From: Thraustochytrium sp. TN22
Lineage: Eukaryota; Sar; Bigyra; Thraustochytrida; Thraustochytriidae
Length of the DNA: 31,661 nt
Assembly (NCBI GenBank): GCA_013306675.1
Contig: JABLUY010000333.1
Span: forward strand, 1-31,661
Direction: 5' to 3'
Shown: positions 1 to 8,012 of the stretch, in pieces
How positions within the stretch are numbered: the first letter of the stretch is position 1
How the letters are laid out: the number at the start of each line of letters is the position of its first letter
Program-made: the position numbers and the translations under genes
The notes under the pieces: model-generated
What the model was told of the DNA's origin: nothing
Databases searched by the model: none
The model's input: only the letters and a program-made list of their open reading frames with translations

Positions 1-238
1 GCGCGCCGCAGCGGCGGCGCGCGGCGCGCGCGGGCCCGGCGGCCGCCGCGGCGTCGGACTCGGCGGCGCGCTCGGTCCTGTCCTCGGGCGGGGCGCGATG
101 GCGGCAGACCCCGTTTGCGCGCGGCGCTCCCGAGGGTCGCGCGGCGCGCGCGCGGCGGCTGGCGGCGCGCGGCTCGGGCCTGCGCTGCGAGCGGCGGCGC
201 CCCGGAGCGCGGCGGCGGCTCGCGGGCAGGCAGGCGGG

Positions 239-1414
239 ATGGAGGTCTTCGCGCTGCAGATCAGGATTGAGGACGAGGAGGTGGAGGAGCTCAAGCTGCG
301 GCTGGAGCGCGCGCGACTGCCGGACGCTGGGCCCGGCGGCGAGACCTGGGACTATGGCCTGCCGGTGTGGTTTGCGGAGAAGATGCTCAAGTACTGGCGC
401 GAGGAGTTCGACTGGCGCGGCGCGGAGGACAAGATCAACGCGTTCAGGCACTTCCGCGCGACGCTGCCGCCGGCGCTGGGCGGGATCGGCATCCACTTCG
501 TGCACGCGGCGCCGGCGACGCGGTCCGGCAAGCTGCCGATTCTGCTGCTGCACGGGTGGCCCGGCAGCTTCTGGGAGTTCCACGACGTCATTCCGCGGCT
601 CGTGGACGCCGGGTACACGGTGGTGGCGCCCTCGCTGCCCGGATACGGCTTCAGCGACCCGCCGCAGGACCGCGGATGGTCGATTCAGCGCGTGGCGGAG
701 GCCATGGACGCGCTCATGAACGGGCTCGGGTACCCGAAGTACTTCGCGCAGGGTGGCGACTGGGGCGGGGCGATCTGCCGCGTGCTGGGCAGCGAGCCTG
801 GTCGCTTCGGCTGCGAGGCGCTGCATTTGAACTTCCACCCGTGCCCGCGCCCCAAGGGCTTTGATAACGCCTCGCTGTCGGCCGCGGACCTCGCCAAGCT
901 GGAGCGCGCCAAGCGCTTCCGCGACGCCGGCACGGGCTACCAGGCGATCCAGCGCACGCGCCCGCAGACCTTGGCATACGGCGTGTCGGACAGCCCGCTG
1001 GGCCTGGCGTGCTGGATTGCGGAGAAGTTTAGCGCTTGGGCCGACACGGGCGGCTCGCTCGACCCGCTGCAGGCCGTGTCCATGGACGACCTGCTCACGA
1101 ACATTTGCATCTACTGGTTCTCGTGCAACATCGCCTCGTCCTTTCGGCTGTACTACGAGACCATGGGCCTGGGCGAGGGCGCGCACGTGCTGCCGGGCTT
1201 CGTCGAGGTTCCGTGCGCCATCGCCGAGTTCCCGCAGGAGATTGCAAACCTGCCGCTCAGCTGGATTCGCGCCTCGTACAACGTGCGGCGCCACACGACC
1301 TTTGCCAAAGGTGGCCACTTCGCCGCTCTTGAGGCGCCGCGCGAACTCGCGGAAGATATGATCGCCTACTTTGATGAGCTGTCCATGACGTCGGCAGCAG
1401 CTGCCAAGCTGTGA
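239..1414 (+). CDS. Epoxide hydrolase, microsomal (EPHX1-like) alpha/beta-hydrolase
   Basis: This enzyme should add water to epoxides to give diols. The 391-residue protein opens with the N-terminal epoxide hydrolase segment (EVEELKLRLERARLPD, near residues 13-30), typical of the EPHX1 branch. The oxyanion-hole motif HGWPG lies at residues 105-109. The nucleophile Asp is in GGDWG, near residue 174, and the catalytic His is near residue 360 in KGGHFAALEAP. Length and motif order fit the family. I chose the ATG at 239 because the family homology begins there. An in-frame ATG at 98 would add 47 Arg/Ala-rich residues with only one acidic residue, which could be a targeting presequence or simply GC-rich leader. 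It faces the transporter gene, with about 300 bases between the two stop codons. The family is certain; the substrate cannot be inferred. Confidence 0.9.
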   Translation: MEVFALQIRIEDEEVEELKLRLERARLPDAGPGGETWDYGLPVWFAEKMLKYWREEFDWRGAEDKINAFRHFRATLPPALGGIGIHFVHAAPATRSGKLPILLLHGWPGSFWEFHDVIPRLVDAGYTVVAPSLPGYGFSDPPQDRGWSIQRVAEAMDALMNGLGYPKYFAQGGDWGGAICRVLGSEPGRFGCEALHLNFHPCPRPKGFDNASLSAADLAKLERAKRFRDAGTGYQAIQRTRPQTLAYGVSDSPLGLACWIAEKFSAWADTGGSLDPLQAVSMDDLLTNICIYWFSCNIASSFRLYYETMGLGEGAHVLPGFVEVPCAIAEFPQEIANLPLSWIRASYNVRRHTTFAKGGHFAALEAPRELAEDMIAYFDELSMTSAAAAKL

Positions 1415-1711
1415 AGAGACGTGTGTGTGTGTAAAGAACACTTGTTTTTTTGCGTCTGTGCTGTCTTGCTTGTTGTTGCAAGAGGGTTTTGTCGTTGGGG
1501 CTTCGCCGACGTTGGTAGGCGCGGCGCGTGCAATCGTGAGGGGCGGAGCAGAAAACATGACACATCGTTCGTTGTTGTTACGCCTTTTGTCGTTTGTCGT
1601 TGTTCGTTGGTTCGTTTGTCAGAGAGAGACAGCAAAGTCAGAGGGAAAAAGGTCAAGCAGCCAGGAAGCATGCACAGCAAGGAGAGAGGGTTGGGCGGTC
1701 GTCGTGCGCAA
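1415..1711. other. Convergent 3' spacer between epoxide hydrolase and transporter
   Basis: This 297-base gap holds the 3' ends of two facing genes. It is visibly more T-rich than its surroundings and has a short GT run near 1420-1431 and a T run near 1444-1450. I see no reading frame with protein-like composition and no RNA gene. Confidence 0.5.
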
Positions 1712-2938
1712 TCAGATGCGCGCCGGGGGCTGGGCGCCGTACTGCGTGCGCATGAAGCCGGAGGGCATGAGCGCGCGCCAGTGCAGCCAGCCGACACAGC
1801 CGGCGGCGCCGACGGCGTTGCCGGCGAGGACCGGGAGCAGGTTGTGCACAATGAAGGTGTCCCAGGCGACGTCGGCGCCGCACTGCATGCCAAGCGGGAC
1901 GAGAAACATGTTGGCGACGCTGTGCTCGAAGCCGAGGGCGACGAAGGCAGTGATGGGCACCCAGAGCGCGAAGACCTTGCCGGGCGTAGTCTTGGCCGTG
2001 GCGGCCTGGAAGACGGCGACGTTGACGAGCCAGTTGGCCGCCACGGCCTTGCCAAAGGTGGCGCCGAGCGAGGCAGAGGTCTTCTTGATGGCGACGGCCT
2101 GCGCGAATTCCTCGACGGAAGGCGTCGAGGAGAGGAGCGGCGCGAGGTAGGCGGCCATGGCGACCGAGGCGACGAAGTTGCCGATGAGGCTGAGCGTCCA
2201 GAGCTTGGCGAGCGAGAGCGACTTCTGGCTGTTCTGGCGGCGCGGGTCGCCCGAGATGAGCGGCAGCGCGCCGTAGAGCATGTTGGAGGTCAGCAGGTCG
2301 CTGCCCGTGAGCGTGATGGCAGCGAGACCCATGGGGAAGACCGAGGCGGCGAGCAGCTTGTGCAGGCCCGGCGCGTCGTGAAGGAGCTCAGAGCTGCCGC
2401 CGCCGACGAAGATGTAAAAGGCGGCGCCCCACGAGAGCAGCGCGCCGGCCAGCACGCCGGAGGTGGCGATCTGGAGCGCGGGCCGGTCGGCGCGCGTCAG
2501 GCCCGTGTTGGCCAGGTCCAGCATGGCCTGCTGGCCGACGCCCAGCTTGGGGCCCTGCGGTTCCTGCGGCATGGGCTGCGCCTCGAGCAGCAGGCGGCGC
2601 AGGTCCGCCATCTGCGCAGCGGCGCGCGCCTGCGCCTCGAGGTCGGCCGGGTTCGGGGCCACGGCACCCGAGAGGGCCAGTGACGCAGGGCCGGAGGACG
2701 CGTGCAGCGAGGTCAGTCGCGGCTCCTTGCTCGGGTTCTCCTCATTGTCGCTGACATGCGGCATCACGTCCACGGCATGCGCTGCGCTCATGGCGCGCGC
2801 CCGCTGCTGCGTCGCCGTCGCGGCTGGCAGCGCCATTTTGCTCGTTGCGGATGTGATGCTGTTGCTGCTGGAGCTCGTGCTGGTGCTGGCCGTCGCCCTC
2901 AAGCCGCCAAGCCGCAGCGTCGCGCGCAGGCCAAACAT
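1712..2938 (-). CDS. Formate/nitrite transporter (FNT/FocA-NirC family) with N-terminal extension
   Basis: This is a membrane channel or transporter for small monovalent anions such as formate, nitrite or lactate. It has 408 residues. The FNT core covers roughly residues 150-395, with about six hydrophobic segments. The family signature GFEHSVANMF is near residues 336-345 and keeps the pore His at about 339. The first ~140 residues are extra compared with bacterial FNT proteins. They start with MFGLRATLRLGGLRATAST followed by a Ser/Thr run, which resembles a mitochondrial presequence, and then an acidic, Ala-rich linker. Internal Met codons at residues 35 and 50 are alternative starts that would remove the presequence. 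A 17-base GCTA repeat sits 38 bases upstream of the start. The family call is firm; organelle targeting and substrate are inference. Confidence 0.9.
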   Translation of the reverse strand: MFGLRATLRLGGLRATASTSTSSSSNSITSATSKMALPAATATQQRARAMSAAHAVDVMPHVSDNEENPSKEPRLTSLHASSGPASLALSGAVAPNPADLEAQARAAAQMADLRRLLLEAQPMPQEPQGPKLGVGQQAMLDLANTGLTRADRPALQIATSGVLAGALLSWGAAFYIFVGGGSSELLHDAPGLHKLLAASVFPMGLAAITLTGSDLLTSNMLYGALPLISGDPRRQNSQKSLSLAKLWTLSLIGNFVASVAMAAYLAPLLSSTPSVEEFAQAVAIKKTSASLGATFGKAVAANWLVNVAVFQAATAKTTPGKVFALWVPITAFVALGFEHSVANMFLVPLGMQCGADVAWDTFIVHNLLPVLAGNAVGAAGCVGWLHWRALMPSGFMRTQYGAQPPARI

Positions 2939-2956
2939 GTCTGCTGATTGCTTTGC

Positions 2957-2993
2957 CGCTCGCTCGCTCGCTCGCTGCTAGCTAGCTAGCTAG
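2957..2993 (-). promoter_or_regulatory. Candidate core promoter element: (CGCT)5 abutting (GCTA)4G
   Basis: Five perfect CGCT units (2957-2976) run straight into GCTAGCTAGCTAGCTAG (2977-2993). The GCTA block begins 38 bases upstream of the transporter ATG. The same 17-mer sits 39 bases upstream of the second acyltransferase gene, so position as well as sequence is shared. Its role is inferred only; a chance microsatellite is the alternative. Confidence 0.4.
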
Positions 2994-3991
2994 GGACGCG
3001 CCTGCGTTGAGTCCCCCTCCTTCGCCCTGCCAGCCAGGTGCGTCACGCCCGTGGCCCACCCGCGTTGACTTCGCGCCGCTCTTCCAGGCTGCAGTGCAGT
3101 GCTTGCCAGGCCACGCCGCCTGTCGCGCGCGCCTGCACTTTGCGCCTGCGCCTGCGCCGCCGACTGGCCTTGCGGTTCTGCTCGCCGCGACGCCGCCCCG
3201 GCGCCGGCGACCACTTCGCCGGCGCTGCCGACGCCGCTCACCCACTCGGGACTGGCTCAGCTCAGCGCTGCGCGAGTTCGCCGTCGAGGTCACCGGCGAG
3301 GCGCGGCGCGGCGCGGCGAGGCGCGGCGGCGGGCGCGGCGGCAGCCGGGCGCGTCGGACGTCGTCGTTCGCAAGCTCGAGCGTCGGCTGCGGCGGGCGCG
3401 CGAGGGCGGGCTCCGCTGGATCTGACGCCCCGAGCCTCGCCCGTCGCCCGAGCCCGTCGCCCGAGCCCACGCCGGCTGGCCTCGCCTGCTCTCGTACCGC
3501 CGGACGAGCCGCCGCGCGCCTCGCCTCGCGGGCGACTGCACTGCAGCTCCCGCGCCGCGTCGACGCCGGCCAGCCAGGTCCGCGCGCGCAGTTGCGTGCC
3601 GAGACTCGGACGCACCTGATGGGATGATGCAGCAGAAGTTAGCTGCGCCACGGAGCGCTCGCAGCGCGGACTGACGGCGAGGGCGCCGGGGCGGACTCGC
3701 CGTCGACGCTCGCGCGCGCGCCGGCGGCGGCAGCGGAGGGGGAGGAGGGGCGACGCGACGACTCGGCGACGACGGCCTTGCCTTGAGTCGAGCTCAGGAA
3801 CTTGAAGGAGGCCGCGGCGCTCGACTCGGACTCGCCGACTCGGTCGCGGAAAAAAAAGACCGTGTCCGGCGAGGGACCGAGTGGCCGGTGGGCGGGCATG
3901 CCCTGGCGAGCAACTTGCTGCGCATCAAGCGCGGCCTCGGCGCAGCGCGCGGCGGCGTTGACGTCCGTGTTGTCGCGCGCCGTGCAGTGGT

Positions 3992-4027
<36 letters not shown>

Positions 4028-4641
4028 CAGCCGGGCGCTCGCGAGATGCGTGGGGTGACGGCTGGCTGGCTGTGGCTGGCTGGCTGCCCACCTCCTGGAA
4101 GAACGCGGCGTACGTGCTGCAGGCGGGCGGGCTGCCTCAGCTCGCGAGGCGACTTCACGGCGGCGCCTTTGCTCCGCGGCACCTGGGAGAAGCTGAGGAG
4201 GAGGGCCAAACTGGCCACGAAAGGCAGCTTGAGAGGCGCGGCGGTGACGTCGACGGCGGCGTGATGATGCGCAGCGTAGCGTTGGACCCGATTGCGCGCG
4301 GCGCGCGGCGGGGGTCCATCATCCATGCGCACCTGCCTGGAACTCCGAGTCGATGAAGTGGTGCGCCCGGCGGCGGCATTGTGCTGGCGAATGCAAGACA
4401 AGGCACTGGCGGGCACTGGCCGGGCGGTCTTGCAGTCGGGCAGGGTCAAGAGAACAGCATGGGAAACAATGTGATTTGCAGCAAGTGGGATGAACAAGAG
4501 GACGACTTTCGGCGGCCTTGGTTGTTGTGCCACCAGCGAGCGCCGGCGGGCGCGTCGCTTTCGCTTGGACTCTCGCAGTGACGGGCTGACTTGCCCTCGC
4601 TCTTGCATTTTTTTCTTCTTTCCAGCCTCGCGCGCTCACAG
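2994..4641. other. Long intergenic region without a supported gene
   Basis: This stretch lies upstream of the transporter and downstream of the first acyltransferase. The part from 3000 to 3650 is extremely GC-rich, and open frames occur on both strands there, all Arg/Ala/Pro-rich with no recognisable domain. The part from 3990 to 4090 carries GGCT arrays. From 4350 to 4640 the composition is more mixed and probably includes the 3' untranslated region of the acyltransferase. I found no tRNA, rRNA or mobile element. Confidence 0.5.
3993..4086. repeat. GGCT tetranucleotide arrays
   Basis: About eight consecutive GGCT units fill 3993-4026. After a 30-base interruption, further GGCT units occur at about 4060-4086. 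The same unit recurs near 27,790 and 28,587. Confidence 0.85.
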
Positions 4642-5802
4642 TCAGGCTTCTTCGCAGGCTCTCGAAGCGGGTTCTTCTGGGTCCAGAGGCACGCCAACCG
4701 GGTCGATGGCTGCGGCCTTGCGGAGGGACTCGCGCGAGACAGCGGGCAGCTCCGGATTCGCACTGAGCGGTTTGCGCTGGTAAATGGGCAGCGAGTCGCG
4801 CAGCGCCAGCATGGCGGCGATGGTGCGGGCCTTGAGCGACTCGAGATCCTCGCCGACGTGAGGGAACAGAGGCTCGCCGATGGCTACCTCGATGCGGGCG
4901 GGCTGGATCAGAAAGCCGCCCAAGGGCCAGGCGTCGCGCGTGCCCCACTGAAACATGGGGACGATGGGGACATTGTTGCGGATGGCCACGTCAAAGAAGC
5001 CATTCTTGAAAGGCAAGAGCTCGCCGGTGGGCGAGATGGAGGCCTCCGGGAAGACGAGCAGGCTCACATTGTTGGCCAAGTACTCGTCGACCCTTACCAT
5101 GAGCTTGCCGACGGTCCCCTTTCTCACCTTCCAGCCGTCGGCGGCTTCGGCGTTGCGCTCCCAAAACACGGGCAGGTCGCCCTGAATTCGCGAGGAGCAG
5201 CCGATGAACGGGTAGTCGAGGATGGCGCGCTTGAGCACCAGGCTGTACCCAATCTGCGGCGCGAGCGCCTTGGACAGAATGAGGTTGTCGCCCAGCGTCA
5301 GGTGGTTGACCATGTAAATGGCGGGCGACGGCAGCTTGCGCGGGTGCCGGTGCACGATCTTGCACGACCAGAACGGGTTCAGGTCTACGGTGAAGAACCG
5401 CAGCACGCCGCGCGAGATCCGGCCCATGAGCTTGAGCCGCCAGAACCTTGGCAACGCCCACGCAAAGGTCACAAGGCAGACAACCTGCAGCAGCAAGCCG
5501 ATCGTGAGCCCCAGCAGCAGCAGCACGAAGCAGATGGGCGTCGCGATGGCCTTGACCACGGCGCTCGCCATCTTCCCAAGCTTGCGAGTGTTGTTGGGAC
5601 CTGGCCGCGAGGATGCGGCGACCTTCCTCGAGGTCCCCCTTTGTGTTGGTGGGGGGTGCGGCGGGGGCGATGGCGGCGGGCTCGAAGCGGGTTTGCCCTC
5701 GCCCGCTGCCGCCGCCGCCGCCGCCGCCGCCGCCGCTGCCGGCGCCACCCCGGCGCCCGCGCGGGCATGATGATGATCGTCGCTCCCGTCGATTTCGAGC
5801 AT
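4642..5802 (-). CDS. PlsC-type 1-acyl-glycerol-3-phosphate acyltransferase, copy 1
   Basis: This probably transfers an acyl chain to lysophosphatidic acid to make phosphatidic acid in the ER membrane. It has 386 residues from the first ATG. A hydrophobic segment lies near residues 85-110. Motif I, NHLTLGDN, keeps the His (167) and Asp (172) of HX4D. IQGDLPVFW and VPIVPMF match the other conserved blocks. The phosphate-binding block reads FPEAS (251-255), so Ala replaces the usual Gly of FPEG. The first 77 residues (poly-Ala, then Pro-rich) are absent from the paralogue, which begins exactly at internal Met78 (ATG at 5571) with the same AAGATGGCG context; a 309-residue protein is therefore a real alternative. 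I kept the upstream ATG because it has A at -3 and a scanning ribosome would meet it first. The neighbour at 6264-7217 is a tandem duplicate. Confidence 0.88.
   Translation of the reverse strand: MLEIDGSDDHHHARAGAGVAPAAAAAAAAAAAAGEGKPASSPPPSPPPHPPPTQRGTSRKVAASSRPGPNNTRKLGKMASAVVKAIATPICFVLLLLGLTIGLLLQVVCLVTFAWALPRFWRLKLMGRISRGVLRFFTVDLNPFWSCKIVHRHPRKLPSPAIYMVNHLTLGDNLILSKALAPQIGYSLVLKRAILDYPFIGCSSRIQGDLPVFWERNAEAADGWKVRKGTVGKLMVRVDEYLANNVSLLVFPEASISPTGELLPFKNGFFDVAIRNNVPIVPMFQWGTRDAWPLGGFLIQPARIEVAIGEPLFPHVGEDLESLKARTIAAMLALRDSLPIYQRKPLSANPELPAVSRESLRKAAAIDPVGVPLDPEEPASRACEEA
5700..5740. repeat. GCC trinucleotide run coding poly-alanine
   Basis: A GCC/CCG run lies within the N-terminal extension of acyltransferase copy 1 and encodes about a dozen Ala residues. 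It is absent from the paralogue. Confidence 0.8.
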
Positions 5803-6263
5803 TTTAGGGGCTTGCTTGCGCGACTCGGAGTGCCTTGCCTGGTCGGTCTGGTGTGGTCCGGTCAGTCAGAACACACATACACAAGACAAGGGTTCCGCCG
5901 GCCAGGCCCATCACGCTCGTCTCGCTCGCATGTGTGTTTGTGATCTTTTCTTTCTCTGGTATTCATAGTCAGGTGCAAAATAAAGCGAGGACAACGTGAA
6001 CGAAGACGGGTTGGGCTGCATCCGAGAGGTGCACTTGAGGCAGAGGCAGCCCTAACGAAAGCGAGGACGAGTCGGTGACCCGGCGCGCGGAGCGGCTCAG
6101 AGCGTAGCGTCTCAGGTGGACGAGCGAGACGGTGGAACTAGCTCGAGTACGCTGACATGCCTACCTACTGGCGGATCGGCAAGCAGACAGCCAAGTTGCT
6201 CTCGCACATGGCTCCTGCCAGCTCTCCGCCCACTGGCATAAATGTGCCAATCGACCCTCCCAA
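5803..6263. other. Spacer between the two tandem acyltransferase genes
   Basis: About 460 bases hold the promoter of copy 1 and the 3' end of copy 2, both on the minus strand. The sequence is less GC-rich than the flanking genes. An AATAAA on the plus strand at 5979-5984 has no plus-strand gene to serve. No reading frame or RNA gene is evident. Confidence 0.5.
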
Positions 6264-7217
6264 TCACAGGACGGGCTCCTCGTCATAGACTTGGCTCTCC
6301 ATGACCTCAGCGACCTCCTTGACGTCCGGGTGCGACTCGTGGAGCACGTTCTGCTCGAGGTCGCTGGGCGCGGCGCTGGGCGCCACCACGGCGGAAGCCT
6401 CCGCCTTGTACTTGGGCGGGTGGCGCTTGTAGTGCGGGAGGTTGTCGCGCAGGTCGGTAATGGCCTCGCGGACGCGAGCCATGAGCTCCTCCACGGTCTC
6501 GCCCTCCTTGGGGTAGATTTCCTGGCCGATGCCGACCTCGATATGCGCCGGGCGCGCGTACCACTGGCCGTGCGGCCAAGCGTCGTGGTTGCCCCACATG
6601 GCGCAGGGCATGATGGGCACGCCGTTGCGCATCGCGGCGTCGAAAAAGCCCGGCTTGAACGGCTTGAGCTCGCCCGTCTTGGACAGCGAGCCCTCCGGGA
6701 AGACCATGATGCCCAGGCCGTGCTGGAGGTACCGGTCGACGGTCTCCATCATGCGCTGCACAGTGCCGTGCTTGACGCCCCACTCGCCGTTCTCCTTGCG
6801 CTGGAAGTAGACGGGCAAGTCGCCCTGCAGACGCAGGCTCGCGCCGGCCACCGGGTAGTTGAAGACGTCGTGCTTGGCGATGAACTTGAGCTCCGTCCAC
6901 GGCATGATGGCCTTGCACAGCACGAAGGCGTCCGCAAACGTGAGGTGGTTGCACATGTAGATGGCGCGGCGCGGCAGCGCGCCCTTCCAGCCGTGCCGCC
7001 TGCGCACCTTGATGGACCAGAACGGGTTGAGCTGGATGGCAAAGAACAGGCAGCTCGACCTGAAGATGGTCCCCATCAGCCTCAGCCGCTCATACTTGGG
7101 CAGCGCCCACGCGAAGGTCACCAGGCACACCAGCTGCAGCGTCAGCCCCACGATGAACGCCGTCACGATCGCCAGCGCAATGTACAGCGTCACGAGCGCG
7201 TTCACGATGCGCGCCAT
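6264..7217 (-). CDS. PlsC-type 1-acyl-glycerol-3-phosphate acyltransferase, copy 2
   Basis: This is a 317-residue membrane acyltransferase, likely acting on lysophosphatidic acid. A hydrophobic segment at residues 8-40 contains CLVTFAWALP, shared word for word with copy 1. Motif I is CNHLTFADAF, with His91 and Asp96. RLQGDLPVYF and the canonical FPEGSLSKTGE (Gly176) follow, then VPIMPCAMWG. All four conserved blocks are intact, so this copy has the textbook catalytic set. The acidic C-terminal tail of about 50 residues has no counterpart in copy 1. The start is the ATG at 7217 in the context AAGATGGCG. A (GCTA)4G element lies 39 bases upstream, and the gene diverges from YJU2. Acyl-chain preference and the exact lyso-acceptor cannot be read from sequence. 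Confidence 0.92.
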   Translation of the reverse strand: MARIVNALVTLYIALAIVTAFIVGLTLQLVCLVTFAWALPKYERLRLMGTIFRSSCLFFAIQLNPFWSIKVRRRHGWKGALPRRAIYMCNHLTFADAFVLCKAIMPWTELKFIAKHDVFNYPVAGASLRLQGDLPVYFQRKENGEWGVKHGTVQRMMETVDRYLQHGLGIMVFPEGSLSKTGELKPFKPGFFDAAMRNGVPIMPCAMWGNHDAWPHGQWYARPAHIEVGIGQEIYPKEGETVEELMARVREAITDLRDNLPHYKRHPPKYKAEASAVVAPSAAPSDLEQNVLHESHPDVKEVAEVMESQVYDEEPVL

Positions 7218-7256
7218 CTTGCCTCTCGCGAGGTACGTAAAGCTTTGCCGCCCCGC

Positions 7257-7273
7257 GCTAGCTAGCTAGCTAG
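7257..7273 (-). promoter_or_regulatory. Candidate core promoter element: (GCTA)4G
   Basis: GCTAGCTAGCTAGCTAG is identical to the block at 2977-2993 and is 39 bases upstream of the acyltransferase copy 2 ATG. Read on the gene's strand it is preceded by CTTTTCTAA. Its function is inferred from the shared position only. Confidence 0.4.
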
Positions 7274-7280
7274 TTAGAAA

Positions 7281-7360
7281 AGCCAAGCCAAGCCGCGCTA
7301 AGCCACGCCACGCCAAGCCACGCCACGCCGAGCCGCGCTGCTCCGCGCCGCGCCGCGCCG
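7281..7360. repeat. Degenerate pentanucleotide array (AGCCA/CGCCA/CGCCG)
   Basis: The stretch reads in register as 16 five-base units, starting AGCCA AGCCA AGCCG CGCTA and ending CGCCG CGCCG. Most units share the core GCC. Confidence 0.75.
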
Positions 7361-8012
7361 CCGCCGCTCGCGCCCGTACTGTCTGTTGTTCTGTGTTTGC
7401 TGAGGCCGGCAGTGCGAGCTCCGAGTTGCGCGCGCGCGTGCACACGGCGCGGTCCAGCCGCGCCAGCTGCGGCCCAGTCAAGACCGAGACCGTCGCGCAG
7501 CCTGGGAGCGCGAACCGCGAGCGCGGCTCCCACGGCTCCCACGCCAACTAGCTCAGGCTGAGCTGGGTGTCGCTGAGCGTGGCGTCGCTGGAGCTGGCGA
7601 GGTGTGGCACGAGTTGAGTTCCGCGCGGCAGTGGCGACCACGACGCCGCCGGCAGTCACGAGGCTGCAAGCTGCAGCGACGCCGACGACCGGACGAACGC
7701 GCAGTGAGAGAGGCTCACGCAGGCTCATTTGATGAACTTGAAGGTTCACTGCAGGCCCAGGCTGGCGACCTTCGACCTTGCCAAGTCCTGGTGGCAACTG
7801 CGAGGTCCGGACCGCGCGCCGCGGCGCGGGTTGCGCAGCGCGGAGAGCTCTGCTTGGCGGCGCGGCAGAGCCCGAGCGGCGGGCAGGCGCGCGCGCGAGC
7901 GGCGCGCGCGCGGCGGCGCGGCGCGCGGCGCGGGACGAGGGCCCGGCGCGCCGGCCGCACTCGCCTGCCGCCGCCGGCTGGAGGAGCGAGCGCGGCTGCG
8001 TGAGCGGGCAAG

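Larger units (their letters stand above)
7218..8012. other. Divergent intergenic region, acyltransferase copy 2 / YJU2
   Basis: About 800 bases separate two divergent start codons. It contains the GCTA element, a degenerate five-base array (7281-7360), and a GC-rich stretch running up to the YJU2 ATG. Open frames here are Arg/Ala-rich on both strands and match nothing I recognise. Both promoters must lie here. Confidence 0.5.

Noticed and set aside
3925-4608. Minus-strand frame of about 227 codons downstream of acyltransferase copy 1
   Set aside because: It ends by decoding the GGCT array as Gln-Pro-Ala-Ser repeats, has no domain, and competes with equally open frames on the other strand.
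4591-5943. 450-codon plus-strand frame across acyltransferase copy 1
   Set aside because: The opposite strand carries all acyltransferase motifs; this frame is Gln/Arg/Asp-rich without domains.
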